Assembly (NCBI GenBank): GCA_037903355.1
Contig: JBAJFE010000010.1
Location: forward strand, 124,001 to 188,000
Origin: Trichuris trichiura
Lineage: Eukaryota > Nematoda > Enoplea > Trichinellida > Trichuridae
Length of the DNA: 64,000 bases
Reading direction: 5' to 3'
Shown: positions 33,301-47,200 of the stretch, one piece after another
Numbering within the stretch: the first letter of the stretch is position 1
Layout of the letters: the number at the start of each line of letters is the position of its first letter
Made by a program: the position numbers and the translations under genes
The notes under the pieces: model-generated
Databases searched by the model: none
What the model was told of the DNA's origin: nothing
The model's input: only the letters and a program-made list of their open reading frames with translations

Positions 33301-36300
33301 TTTCCGCCGTGAGTGCAAGCGGAAGCTGTTTCAAGCGAAGTACGCTAGTTCTTATGGTCAGTATTTTAATTTCCCTAGAGCAGTTCATTGACATAGGTTT
33401 GCTCAACTGCCTCAGTGAAGCTCAACCAGCGTTTCCGTTTCTTTTTTGAGCGAACATTCAATGCGTAAAATCCTGTTTGGAAACTTTAGTCCAAACACCA
33501 AACATTGTTACTATCAGACTTTATAGTAATTTCAATCAGTTCGGTCTGGTTTGCAGTTACATTTAAATGAGAAATGAGTACCGGCGTCCTTGAATTTTAA
33601 CAAATGATATGCTTTTCACGTATTCCAAAAAGCGGCATGGTTAATAAAACCGGTGCCACTTTAAAACGTTTCCTAAACCCTAGCAAAGCGTGAAGGTGAG
33701 TGTAAATGCATGAAGCGTCTTTAAGAAAATTCGTCAGCACGACTTAAGTTTTTCGAATGTTTTAACACGAGACAGTTGCATGGTGCAATAGTGAATGAGT
33801 GACGTTTGGCTGTTCGCTTGATTGTAGGATAACTGCAGGTTTTTCTACTGACAGCATCGTGACAGTATCATTGACCAACGAAGCTGTGCCGTCCTGTTAA
33901 CTCATACAATCAATTGGTCAAACGTAGCGATTAAAAAGGTAATTATTAAGACTTAAGGCACTGTACGTAACATAAACAGGCACGAATTCCATTTTTCTAA
34001 GTTTTATTTTTTCTTCACGAAAAAGAAAAGCTGTCTACTGACAATGTGAAATCATACGATGAAATTCTTGCGGGCACGCTGCGTTCTCAGTTTTACAAGC
34101 AGAAGCGCGGGAAGCATTATTATTTAATACTAGATGGAAGGAAAGTTCTTAACGTTTTTCGTCGAGCTGAGTTATATTGATAAGAGCATTGTATATTAAC
34201 TTATAGCTTTCATTATACTCAGCAGTCTTTTGCCAACGTTCAGGAGGTCAGAGGGTCCGGCGAAAACAGATGGACTACCCATTTTTTGACGTCCTCAAAT
34301 TCTTTGAAATGATGCTGTGCCATCCAGTGCTCCGTGTAGTGGAAAAGTGATCATCTGACGAAGCAAGGTTTAGTAAATATGCTGCATGAGGCAGCTCATT
34401 CCGTCAAAGCAAAAAAAGGGTGATCTTGTAGCTGAAGCGAGATGAAGCCGCGCGTTATGATGCAACAAAATGATATTACGCTAGGTGTACAAATATTTCA
34501 ATCGCTTTTTCCGCTAGATTTGTGATAATTCTCTGAACCGCGATTAGTAAATGCCGACAGCGACTGTCTAGCCCGGTTGCAGCATTTCATGGTAGTGCAG
34601 ACTACCGTGATCTCACCATACGCTGAGCAATTCCTGTTTTCTATAAATTTTGTCCTTTGGTGTGGACGTCGTTGCTTGACCTGTGCCCACACAATGCTTT
34701 CTTCTTTTGGGGTTGTCACACGGGATCGAATTTTCATCCGCTGTAGCGATTCACCAAAGGAACCTTTCTTCCTACGATTTTTTAGCAACTCTTTGCACGT
34801 GTTGAGGAGGTCACTTCTGACAGGTTCTGATAACGTATGTGGCACCCACTTCCCATACTTTTGTATCTGCCTTATCCCACGGACATACGAATACTACGAT
34901 GTGCGTCACGCGTCCCTGAGAGCAATTTCATTGCCACAGCTGAATTACGGTCAAGCAAGTTTGCGAATTTCCATGTTTAATTCCTGAAAGCTGCCCTGAC
35001 TTCTGTGAATCGCTCACATCAATGTTTCCGCGCGAGAAGCCCGTGTAAAATCTACGACATGTGCCTCCCGACAGAGTCCTAAAATCATAAGTATCGCAAA
35101 AAATTTTCTTAGTTTCCGTTGTTGTCTAATAGGAGATCACAAACGTTCCTTCACCGGATTCAGGACAAAAGTGCTATTGCGCAGCGATTGGACCGGTGAA
35201 ATTGGCTATAGTTTTCTTGTGGGCGTGAAGCAGATTTTCAATTGAACTACGCCCACACAAGAAAGATCATCAGCCTGTGCAGTGGTGACGACGTTTGGAA
35301 TACAAACTTAGCGGCGAGAATTTTCTCTCACGCTTAATTAAGTACCTAGTAGGCGTAAAGCATTCAAGCCAGCGTAAGAAACGTGCGGTTACAATCAACG
35401 AAAAAAGTGTATATCAACTAATTTGTCCTTTCTGCATTCAATTGATTCTTCTCTCGCTTTTTTTCATTCTCTGTCCTATACGCAAAGTCATTTTCGGTTT
35501 CTATCGTCTAACCTGTTGCCACTCATCTATATTCTTTTTCTCTTTTACCTTCTTCCTGAGTTCGGGAAGTCTGTGTTCCTGCGAAGGCGCTGAAAGATAA
35601 AAGGCTCGTTTACACAGTGAAAGGTATTCATTAGTATGTCACGTCCTTCAGGCGCAAAACCCTGATGTATACGCTCAGCATAAAAATCCTTAAGGCAGGA
35701 TTCAGCACTGTGCGCGATTTATGAAAATTATCGAAATTTCTGAGATTTCCATACCGGCGTGACAGTTAATAGAGCAGCTACGTCTAACTCAGTGTTTCAT
35801 AAGCGCAAGCACCTTAATCTGATTGGGCAATATTCCTCGAGCTGACTGACCAACAGAAACTTGATGCGAAAAGATAAAGAGGACCACGTGGCCAACGCTC
35901 TTCTCGACAAAACCTCCGTGGCGTTTCTGGCCAAGTAGCATGGCTGGCTTCCATTTTCTCCTACTCTGGTGACTAAGGGGACGACATCACCTTCCTGAGA
36001 ATCACTCAATCGACATGTGAAACTTCTTTGGACTTCCTGAAAAAGAAGAAACACGTAGTAACAAAGGTTAGGGTACCGTGACGCATCTGCAGCTACCGCG
36101 GACAACTGTAGTGCTTTGACCATCGCAGTAGCGATGTCAACTTTTGGAGTTTGTCGTAAATAGGAAATGTTGATGCTTTGCAATTCGTTTTTAGGATTTC
36201 CTCTGCACACTGAATCGGTTGGCTAACGTGCGGTCATTTTCGCCAATGTAAGCTGCTCAGAGATAAGATTTGACCTCGCAGGCAATGCATGGATCTCGGC

Positions 36301-37606
36301 TAAAAATGACTTTTATTTTGTCACTGCTGAAAAGTATGCGCACGATTTCCGCTTTTTTGAACAAAATTTTGAATTTTAAAGTTATGCCTAACTCGCTGGC
36401 CTATTCTCGGTCACTTGCAAAGTAGGGAATTTCAAGGCTGATTGGCTACAAGATATTATTTCTGCGAGAAGGGGTTTCCTCATGTTGCAATCGACAGTTT
36501 ATGACAAAACTAACAATGTCGGGTTTCCCTTTCGTATAGTCTTTTTCAACTGCGGGTTAGCTCAGCTCCAACAAAGTCGGGCCCATAGACGTTCACAGCT
36601 CTGCCAGCCTTAGCTTTTATGACGCTAAGTATGACTGGACGGGCAGATGTGAAGAGAACTGGGTTCCCTTCCGGTGAAAGAAAAATAGAACACGCAAAGT
36701 GATTGAACGATGGGGAAAAGATAATACGCTCTTTATTTAATCTTAAGTGTTAGTATTCATGGATTGCTCAGCTGCTTCCTTCCTACCCTTCTAAAGTCTG
36801 AACACGTAGATTACGAAAACGCTGTAGTAGCTTTGCACTTGTGGTTCTTCGTATTTCTTCTTACGGTAAGTAGCCTTGTCGCATTAATGGAAATCATGCG
36901 TGCAACCAAGTTTCGTAGTGCGCAGTGTTGTGACATGCTGCTTCCAACTTGTTGAATGCGTAGTGCGGCTTTTCCATCTCACTATGTCTGCTGGTTTTTC
37001 AAATTTAGCGAAAAGTTTAATTCTTCATCTTTATTATAAAGATAAAGTCTTTTCTATTGTTCATGTGTTTCCAGTATTGCTTGTTGTCATGTTCACTACG
37101 TAGATTATATAGAACGCGGTTGTTTTCTTTTAGCGGAAACTATTTTGCCATCAGGCTAAGTAGCACCGTGCTAGCGTTTTGCTTGACAGCTTTAGTTGGT
37201 TTTCTCCAAGGAAAAAATGTTCAAAACACTAGTAAGGTTTGCAAATTAATGAATTTTGCATACCTTTTGCAAGTCAATTCATTTGTAAATTGCAGCTTAA
37301 TTCTCACAACATCACCCAGTGTCTGTTTCTAATACTTTAAGAGATTCCTTTTTTCGTCAATGCATAAATTTTCCGTACACTGAGAGTCAGTTCTCAGCGT
37401 CGTAGGCATTGTAGCTTTTAATTAGCTTGTTCACGGTGTAGTGCGACTGACGTCACCTAATATTGACTTTAGTGTCCGTTTTTGGACGCAGCACAACTTT
37501 CTACGCAACGTACATGATGGTTGTCCTTTGGGTTTATTATTTACGCTCTCCTTTTGGCTCCCCAACGTTTGCACAGGAAAACTTATTGTAAAAATAAGTT
37601 TGTTTC
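30341..37606. other. Long gene-free stretch
   Basis: No recognisable gene. Minus-strand open frames at 34498-34845, 35797-36210 and 33101-33406 have no known motif. A short inverted repeat, CTTGTGGGCGT / ACGCCCACACAAG, lies at about 35211-35264 with a 22-nt loop. An isolated TATATAAG-like element was not found. Confidence 0.4.
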
Positions 37607-37611
37607 ATCAG

Positions 37612-37748
37612 CTGATGACGGGTCGCGTTTGGACCCGAAAGCTACGGATATTTTAGTAATAAAAGTTTTTCAGCGGGACTCAAAATCCGTATAAAAGAGA
37701 AGCAACCCAATGAAATTATACGGTCCCGTACGAAGAAACTATATCTTC
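37612..37748 (+). mobile_element. Single-arm relic of palindromic type 2
   Basis: CTGATGACGGGT, loop, ACCCGAAAGC at 37612-37650, followed by TAATAAAAGTTTTT and at the end ATTATACGGTCCCGTACGAA. These are the same elements in the same order as the right arm of copy 2b. No inverted partner was seen. Confidence 0.55.
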
Positions 37749-40700
37749 AAAATTGATATCATGAGTAGCGTACAAATTAGAGACTGCTTAACGTGCACAC
37801 CAAGGTGTTGTCAGTCTGCTTTACAGAATGCGATTTTTTGTTTTGATGACAGTTGTCTTTGTGGATAAAGTTGCGTTTGGCACTATTCTTTGGTTTGTAT
37901 ACTTCCTCACGATTTGGGCATAACTGCTTTGTTTTGCGTTCTTTTTTCTTCATCAAGCAGTGTAACTCGTCATTCTCTACCAAGCCGCGTTAATACTTTT
38001 AGCTTTCTCTGTCTATAACGTCTGATCTTTGCATGATTTTTTTTTAGCTGAAAGCCCGCATCTTAAGACAACCAAACAGCTTTTTAGCAACCAGATACAG
38101 ACGAGCGAACGACATGTAATGATTGCTATCTTTTTTAAGGATTGCGAAATTTCGAGGACCAGACTGTCCCGTCATTATCGCTTTGTAGAGTGTCACCCTA
38201 CGCATCGCTAATTAAAAGACACGTCTAGTCCCGAAAGCTCCGCAATCATTACTAAACGTTCACAATCAATACTGGTTGTTCATTCGTATCCGGATAAGAA
38301 ATGCTACACGTCAGTGCATAAAAGCTGCAATTTTATTTAAATATCTGTACAGTTTATGTAAGTCTATTGATATGCAAATTTATTGGACGATTTCCGTAAC
38401 AATAGATTTACATACTCTACATGAAATTCCGTTTTTCCGTATCAGGAAGCTATGTTTTTAAAACTGTACAGTTTATAAACAAATAGATAACATCAGTGTT
38501 AACAGAAGGGTATATCAATGAAATATGATTTAAAATGATTTCCTGATTTGTAATGAGAATGTACTGTGAAGTGATATTCACTATTTTTTAAACGATTGTT
38601 ACCCATATTGGTGCATAGTCGTTCTGCTAATCTTTGTCGGAAAAGGTTCACAAAGACGGGTTTTCGATATCCACTGCTGGTGAACATATTCCCATGGTCG
38701 GGTGCACATTTTTATTTTATATCGAATGCAAGAATTAGGTTCGTTTCACCTTTGCGATTCCACTATTTCTTGTGTCACCGCAAGTAAAATTGGGTAAATT
38801 CCATATTTTGGTACATGCAAAGTTCAATATTGCCATATCTGTGGTAGCGGAATGCTGTTATGACAGTGTTCATATTTTAAGTATGCGTAAACTACAGAAA
38901 CAGGAACAGCAGTGGGTATGGGAGCTCTTGTTTGGTCGAAATGGGTCAAGCTGTTTCGTGTGCGCTTTTATGTCCATCGTTTGTGCGACCTTGTTTGTAT
39001 AATACACACTTTTATACTTTCTTAGCGATACTTTTTGTGACAGTAAAGCTGTGCTCATGGCTGTCGAGCACTGCTCACTGTTGATCAGTAACTTTTCATT
39101 AATATGTTGTCTCCGTACTGAATAGTTCATGCATTTGCTGTTTTGCCTTTTTTATATTTATTCCGCTGGATTTACACCACTTTCTCCTTCGACGCCTTCT
39201 GCACTTGAGGCACCTATACCTGTAAGCGTCTGTTTCACAATCTTATTTTATGAGTTTACAATCCCTGTCATTGGGTGATTGGTCAGAACTAGCCTCCCCT
39301 GTTCACACCATGCTATAGCGGAAGCGCTATAGTCTGCCTTTCATGGTCTGCTGAATCGGGCGCCTTCATCAAGGCAATTATCTCAGCTCCTCGTGACCTC
39401 TTACGCGCCGTTACGTGGTTGCTCGCCGGGGCGGTCTTGTAGTACAGAAAAGTAAAAAGGCTTCGAATTCTTTACTTTATGAATACGTCTTTCTTTAAGC
39501 GAATTGAGTAATGTAAAGTTTTTGCGTAAGTCATGCGCTCTGTTTGTTCATCAGTTGTTGGCGTGTTAGTTTATTGTGTTTGGCCCCTACTTGCCCACCG
39601 CATATGTACAGGGAAGCGAGTCATTCATCTTAAAGATGAGTAAGATGTTTGATTATCTTTCTCATGCAAATAATTGTATCGTCTGTGAGAAAAATGGACT
39701 CGAGACAGCTAATTCAATAATCCTACCAGTAGCGCAAAAATTTGAGTGTTATCACGCATTAGGGGATTTTTATGGGCAGGACGTTTTCTGACACTACTGC
39801 ATATGTTACGTCACCCAATGTGTGCTTTGCTGCCTATTGATGTAAAGCATTACATTCTCGTTTGCACATGCCTAAAATGCCTGTACGTTTTTTGCTGGTT
39901 TACAACTGTTGGTGCAGTAGGCTTACACTGACAAAGAAACAAGTTCTTTCAAAAATAAGGTCTGTTACACAAGTAGAGGAACGCCCTTCGTGCTCATCTT
40001 TGTGTTTGCTCGTTAATTGGTTGATGAAGCTGGTACCTTTCGTTCTTTGTTGACGAGATCTGATGTTTGCTGAGCGTTTCATGTTTCGAACGCTTTTGAA
40101 TTGGACCAGTTTAAAATTCCAATTTATTTGCTACCGTTGGAGCATGTTTTTTGTAAAGGTATTTTTGTATCTTACTCTACTGTCGATCGCCTGGCTATCC
40201 TCAAAAATGAAGACACTGGAAATAGCAGCCTCTACAAGGGAATTGTGTTGTGGCATTGCTGTGGAGCTACGCTACGCAAACTGTAGTGCAATTACGCTGT
40301 AAAACCGTAAGCTTAGTTATTCTGCCATCTCAACTGCACTAAGTTTGCTGTTACATTAAGATAATCTGAAGATGTGCAGTGATTAGTTTAAATGATTGTT
40401 TCATTAACCTGAATTCATTACTCTAGGATTTCTAGCTTGAAAGTCGAACTTTGATTTGTGTCCGTAACCTGTTTCTTCTGTTCAGTTTCTGCAGTGCGAT
40501 TTTTTTCAAACTGGCTGTAGTCCTTCTTCTGTCTATTGCGCTAATGCTTTTCTGAAATGGCGATGGAGTAACATTTAATTTTCACGTCCTTTTGCCTTCC
40601 GTAAAAGCAATCAGTTAATGAGAGGATGAATTTTGTTCGTCAGGAATGAAAATGCAACATTGTCGCGTCCTTTCTTGTCCATATATGTCGCTTTTGCTCG

Positions 40701-43700
40701 ACATTCAGCACTGCTTTTTCGTAAGTAACATTCTTCACATTTATTTTAAATTCATGATTTTCTGCTGTTCCTGGTTTTCATTTGTGGGCCTGCCAACTAG
40801 ATGCGTGCTGGTGGTTTGTTTTTAAAATTGCTCTTAAATTAAATCAATGTCAGTGACATGACAGTGCAGGATGGACTGAAATTTTTCAGTTCTTTAGTCA
40901 CCTCACTTGATCTCAGTTTTGTCAAAGCTGTTTTATTCTTACAAAATGATGGAATAAACTAGTGTTTTTGTATTCGTTTAACGTTATTGGCTTTCCAGTG
41001 ACTGATTGAGGAAGGAAGGATACGTATCAATCCAACAATGACGCAGGGACATTTTGTACTCTGGTATAATGCAACTTGAACGCTTTTCAATTCCATGCAG
41101 TGTTGATTTTTCATTACCTTCAACATTTCTATTGTACTGTTGTTCATTACGAACGCATATTCCTTAAACAGATCGGGTCATAAGCTAGGTTAAATGAAAC
41201 GTTCTTCGTTTTTCGGGAAATCCGAATGGTAGCAAAAATAATTTTGTTCTTGAATTCCAGCTTTCTAGATTTTCTGTCATACTAGGATTGCATTAGCTCT
41301 ACACAATAGCTTCAGCAGTCAACCTAATCAACATTGCATTATGCCGAACGATTTAAGTAGAGATAGGATCTAGCAACTGGAGTTTCGACTGGCTGTTTCT
41401 TTTACCCTTTTACGGAGTACTTAGGCCCGCAAGCAGTTCGTTGTTCCTTTCGTCTTGGCGTTTAAATACTTATACTGAAGTTTTGTATAGCACAGAATTC
41501 GAAGTACTGTAATATTAATTCAACGTTTAGAAAGATTTGTTTCGCGCTGATATTTTGATTCCGTGTTTAGATTTTGCGTACCTTTTACCATCGTTTTTCT
41601 TTTGTAATTTAAATGTTAATTCGAACTCTCGAATGCATATGTTCGATAACTTGGTCAGTTCATTTGCCAAGGTTTTCTCATTCATGATTGCGTCCGCTAT
41701 TGGTACGTACGACTTCAGCTTAAGTGATATATTCATCTATACTGTATGCACGTACACAGTCAGTATACCTGCTGCAACTGCCCGACTTTCCATGAGTTAT
41801 AACCTTCACCTATTTCCTGCTTCCTCTCTGTTTACCTGGTGAACAATATGTTATGAACAACACCTCAGGCAGGGGGAGTAGCAAATGTTAATATGTAATA
41901 AGTCGACTGGGCATCGTAGGCCATTTCTCGGGCAGCGAGGTCAGACGAGTGATGAAAATAGAGTGTTGCTTGCGGACGGAGATGGGCGAGACGTTTGCTT
42001 AGATGAGGCTTTCGGCATCATATGGAATTGCTTGCTTTGGCTTAACAAGAAAGTTGGTACCACGTTGAGCAGACAAGTTTAAAGTTTAGAAACTTTTAGA
42101 CGTGGTCCTTGCTATAAAGCAAAACATACCAGCGGTTTTTGTTCATCGAAACAGGTTACTTAGTTGCACAACTGCTGCTCGAAATTTTAGTGCTTGAAAA
42201 AGTCAATCAGACGATCTCTCGAACAAACCGCCTAATTTCAAGGAAGAATCTGGACGTGAGGTGTTGGTTTATTCGTATCCTCTCCTGCTACTTTATATTG
42301 GATAAACTTGTTTTAGTCAGCTGTGAATATTAATAAGCAGTTTAATTCGTAAGCTTTAACATATTGCTTTGCTTTTCTGGCCATTAAGTGGAAATTTTTA
42401 AATATTTCATGTAAACGCAAACTAGTCCAGCGTTTGCTTTCCTCTTTTCTAGTCAAGCAATTTTTCCAGGTCAGGCTAAAATATGGAAAGCGCAATACAC
42501 TTTGTAATTGATGTAACGACCTCTGAGCTACTGCGGTTCATTTTCACTGGTAAGTTTTTATGGACTGTTTTTTCTTAACAATAACACGGAGTTTATAATG
42601 ACCAGTATATTCTTGACGGTTAGCATTCTTTCATCTCGTCCTTGTATTAAGAGTACACTTAAATATGTTAAAATGAAGCCTTATTCACTCGCTGAAAAGT
42701 GCTGCCTTTGACTTTTAGGTTGAGACATTGCGTGAATATTTTATATGTTCTCTTACTTGAAACGTTAGGCGAAAACGTAGTCGATTCTTATCTCTGATTC
42801 GTACCATGTTAAAACATTTGAAGAGTACGTGCTTCAAGAAGGCTTGGCGTTCAATCTTGCGTTGAAGGTGCCACCAAGTCTTAAATATGCAGCTGATTGT
42901 ATCAACAAAGTTTTCAGCTTGGTTGTCTCGGAAGGGCAGCCAATTAACTCCGGAAAATGCTCGTAATGTCTAACTTGAGCCGTACAGTTCAGGGATTAAT
43001 GCATGCAATAAGGTTTTCACGCCACCGTAGCGTCTATGCCTTTTATATTGGGTTGTTTCTTAGATATGTTAATATTTTCTAGGTTTCTCCTGTTTTTTTT
43101 GCTTTGCCGCATATCTTACCAGCCTGTTGCTTTATTCATGCAGCGTATTGATCTCTCCCGTAAGTAATATAGTCGGGGCGGAGACCTAGGTACTGAATTC
43201 AAAGTATTCAATGCCCTAAGGCTGATTTGTATTGATAGTAGCAGTTTTGCGCACCCACTGCGTTTGCCATTTGGCATCTGAAAAATTCATTCCAACGCAG
43301 TACTTCTTTTCTGCTGCTGCACTGTTATTAGTATTGGTAAATACAACTTTTCATGTTCAGCAACTTCCGCTCTTCGTTTAATAGTGTTGCAATATGCTGA
43401 AACTAGGTTTAATCTAAGTAAGAAAAGCACTTGAATGGTTTATTCTCTAGCTGGAAACGAAGTTTTTTCCCTGCTGCTTGAGCGAGAAAGCACGTTAGGT
43501 TTTCATGTGAATCGCTGAGTGGTATTAATAGTTCATTTTTTCAGCGTTTGTGTTTATTCTATTCTAAAGGCTTTTAAAATACTTGGTCTTGTTTTGTCAG
43601 CTCACTTTGCCTGGCGCGTTTATCACTACTGTTGCTTTATTTGTAAGCACTCTGTAAACAGCAGAGGGGAAAAGGTAATTTCCCTTTTGGTTTCATTTTC

Positions 43701-44243
43701 AGTAGTCTGGTGTCAACATGTTGTGTTTTTGTCTCATCACTTTCGAAAAGTGTGCATACAAATTAAGTTATGCATTTGTGAGCTGCGTAAATTACGTAAA
43801 AATTGAACGCGGCAATGGTGCAAAGCAATAAACTTTTCAGCTGGATAGCGTTCATCTCATTTTTAATTTTTTGCTATTGGACAGCTTGTCTTGACACTGA
43901 GTCGTTGTCTAATTCCTCATTCGAGCAAGTAAACGTTTTTTACTAATGCTTAAGCGTTAAAGGAGTTTGGTTTGCATACTTTCAAGTTACATGATCACCG
44001 CTTAATGTGCGCAGCCCGTAAGAAAGCAAGGGAGATCAAACTCTGATAAAGTGTGCAATCATAGTTGCATTTCGGCAGCACTAAATCACTGCCGCCTTTC
44101 TGAAAAAGCACCCAAAGAAGCAAAACTTTTTCACCCTTTTAACTGTGATTTGGTTTTAGCAAATTGTTTTAGTTGACAACACGAACAATTCCGGTACTGC
44201 TTCAATGCGATTTTGAGGTTCACATTTATCGACTGCATTTAGT
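37749..44243. other. T-rich gene-free stretch upstream of the PiT gene
   Basis: The plus strand is visibly rich in T, and no coding exon was recognised. A GC-richer patch at about 39290-39440 includes GCTATAGCGGAAGCGCTATA. A 3' splice-like sequence (ATTGTTTTAG) ends at 44172, shortly before the PiT start codon. It could join an upstream non-coding exon or be a trans-splice acceptor. The stretch may therefore be the first intron of the PiT transcript (inference). Confidence 0.35.
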
Positions 44244-47200
44244 ATGGACTTGGCCACGTTCCAGACCCAGACATTGTGGATTGTTATTATTGGCTTCATT
44301 ATTGCCTTGTTGCTATCCTACGCCATTGGTGCCAATGATACAGCTAATAATTTTGGTACCAGCGTCGGCTCGAAGGCACTAACACTGCGTCAAGCGTACA
44401 TTCTTGGTACATGCTTCGAAACTTTAGGAGCTGTTCTTCTGGGTAAGTGGACAGAGTTACTACTGCACTTTCTGGTCTTGTCTACGTAAAAGAAATTGGT
44501 TTTACTGAAGGTAATGTGTTTTCAAATGTGGTCTCATGTTCGTCAATCCCTGAAGTAGTGCTTGAGCATTTCGCGAACGCTTTTTCATTGGGATTGTATT
44601 GAGCGGCTATTTTTGAAGGACAAAACTGATAGTTTTGTATAGGTAATAGCGAACCTACTGACACTAGTGATTATTTTCTTGCTACGTATGGGTTAGGGGA
44701 TAATTTTTAACCTGCACGAAAGCTACTGCTGCCTGTCGTGCACTAGTCTTTATAGCTCAATCAGTATGCACGCTCAAGTTGGTCACTCAGTTGATGGCGA
44801 CAGTTTAACTGCTTATTATTTCTAAGATTTTAACTGTGTTAGTTTTGTCATTGTTTCTTTCACGTCGCTGGAAATTTCCCGCTTTGTGATATTGTGCAGT
44901 CGAGATTCTTATTGGTTTCATAAAGTGTCTTATGATCAATAGTATTTTCCACACGCACTATTCATTAACTTTTAGATGACGCAGCAATAGCTTGACGGAA
45001 AATGCCAATGTCAAATTGTTTGAAGCGAGCGAAATGTTTGATTAGGCGTGTAAACAAAACGGAAGAGGGTTACAAAAGAAACTTTAGTACAAAGAATTTT
45101 CAGAACAACAAAGAGCACCTTACGTACTAAACTTATAAGTTTCATTGGAAGCTTTCACGGCGTACCGTTGATATATGCAGATGCACATTTACAGTGGAAT
45201 TGGTTTCGAAAAACAGGATGTCTTTTAACAGGCTTGAATAGTTTCATAGTAGATCTTCAGATTCACGGGTTTGGCCTGTTGGGTGTATCTGTAAGTAAAC
45301 TTCAAAATGCCCTACCAACGGATGGATGAGCAAATTGTTAGAGAAATTACAGAACAAATCGAATACCGTAAACTGCACTTCTATCCTATTTGCTCATCCA
45401 TCCGTTGGTAAAGTTTACTTACAGATATGAATCTGCCTATGGAATTGGTTTAAGCAATTAAAGTTGCGTTCCAAAGTTTTCCCTGCCTTAAAACCACTTC
45501 TATCCTATGACTAAAGCACATATATGCCATGTTTTTCCAACCTAAAATGCGTACGCCATACCCAAACGTCTACATTATGCACAGCAAAAGATAACCGGTG
45601 GCAAATATAAAATGCAACAATTATGACAGGTCTGCAATGAAACGTATTTGAATATGACTAGTAGGCAGTTCAACAAATTCTTTGTATTTGTTAACACTAG
45701 CGGCTAAAAGAATTAAGACTAAGCACTACACTGCTTTCGATATGTCCAGTCGCTTTTTATCAAGTATGCCAGTAGGTCCTTCCCTACACCTACCCTTGTT
45801 TGAAAGCAGTGAAATTGATACCTGCTTTCAATTAATTCTTGCTGCTTTCTGTAAGCTTCCTTACTTCATAATGAAAAAACTTTATTACGGAACGGTTCCC
45901 GTTGATGTATATGAAAAGACTCCGGAGCTTTCGGGTCATTCGAGACCCGTCATCAGCGGTCTAAAGTTTTAAATATGATTTTTGGCAGCGAATGCCATCT
46001 ATCGTTTCTGAGGATTTTAAAGCGGGCATTTTTAGAGTTTTCCGTTGGTAGGTTTTCGCACTTGAGTCTGTCAGCGCAATTCTTTTTCTCGTTCCGTATG
46101 GCTTCTAGATTGTGTCTTTGTTGGTTGTTTCGAACATTCTTCTTTGTTGTTGAATCGCTGTTTTTTCATATTGCATTCATTGTTTTTTCTTTTTTTCTTT
46201 TTTTTCTTTCTTTCTTTTTTCCCGGTTTTTGTATTTTCATCTGTTGAGTGAGCAACAAAGAAAAAACAGCGATTCAACAACAAAGAAGAATGTTCGAAAC
46301 AACCAAAGAAGACACAATCTAGAAGCCATACGGAACGAGAAAAAGAATTGCGCTGACAGACTCAAATGCGAAAACCTACCAACGGAAAACTCTAAAAATG
46401 CCCGCTTTAAAATCCTCAGAAACGATAGATGGCATTCGCTGCCAAAACTCATATTTACAACTTTAGACCGCTGATGACGGGTTTCGAATGACCCGAAAGC
46501 TCCGGAGTCTCTTTTCATATACATCAACGGGAACCGTTCCGTAATAAAGTTTTTTCATTATGAAAATATATGGCCCCGTACCAAGACACCACGTTTTCAA
46601 AGCTTCCTTACTTCTACAAATCATAGTTGCCGTGTTGTTTTACCTGTGAATGCGCTGTATCTGCATTCCAAAATTTATGAAACATTAAAGCTCGAAAATG
46701 TGGTTTCTTTGTACGGGACCGTATGTTTTCATAATGCAAATGTTTATTACGGAATAATTCCCGTTTAATGTGTTTAATAACTCCGGAGCTCCGAATTCAC
46801 AACCGCTAAAGACGGGTCTCGGTCGACCTGAAAGCTCCGGAGTTATTAAACACATTAAACGGAAATTATTCCGTAATAAACCTTTGGCAACATTAAAGCT
46901 TTTCCAGAAATGTCATCAGTTGTGCTGGTTTGGCCTTTGTCCTTCAACTATTGTCACTGAACTGTTAACAGGAACAACAGTTGCAGAGCCGGTCGGCTAG
47001 GCGTTGCTTTGTGACTCACAGATGGGTTCTCGGCCAACACGACAAAGCTCAGTCACCCGAAACTTTATTTTGGCTGTTGGAGAGCCCACTGTTTGTAAAC
47101 ATTCAGCAGTCGCTGATGATCTTTGTCGCCTGACGCTCCTTCAGAAACCAAAAATATATGACAGCTCCTTGCTGGAAGCTTTAGCCGTCGCAGCTTTCCG

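Noticed and set aside
34498..36210. Minus-strand open frames of 115 and 137 codons
   Set aside because: No recognisable family motif and no exon partners; could be decayed transposon or chance.
46164..46255. T-rich loop of copy 2b as a polyA tail
   Set aside because: It is at the centre of the palindrome rather than at an element end, so it is not evidence of a 3' poly(A) insertion tail.
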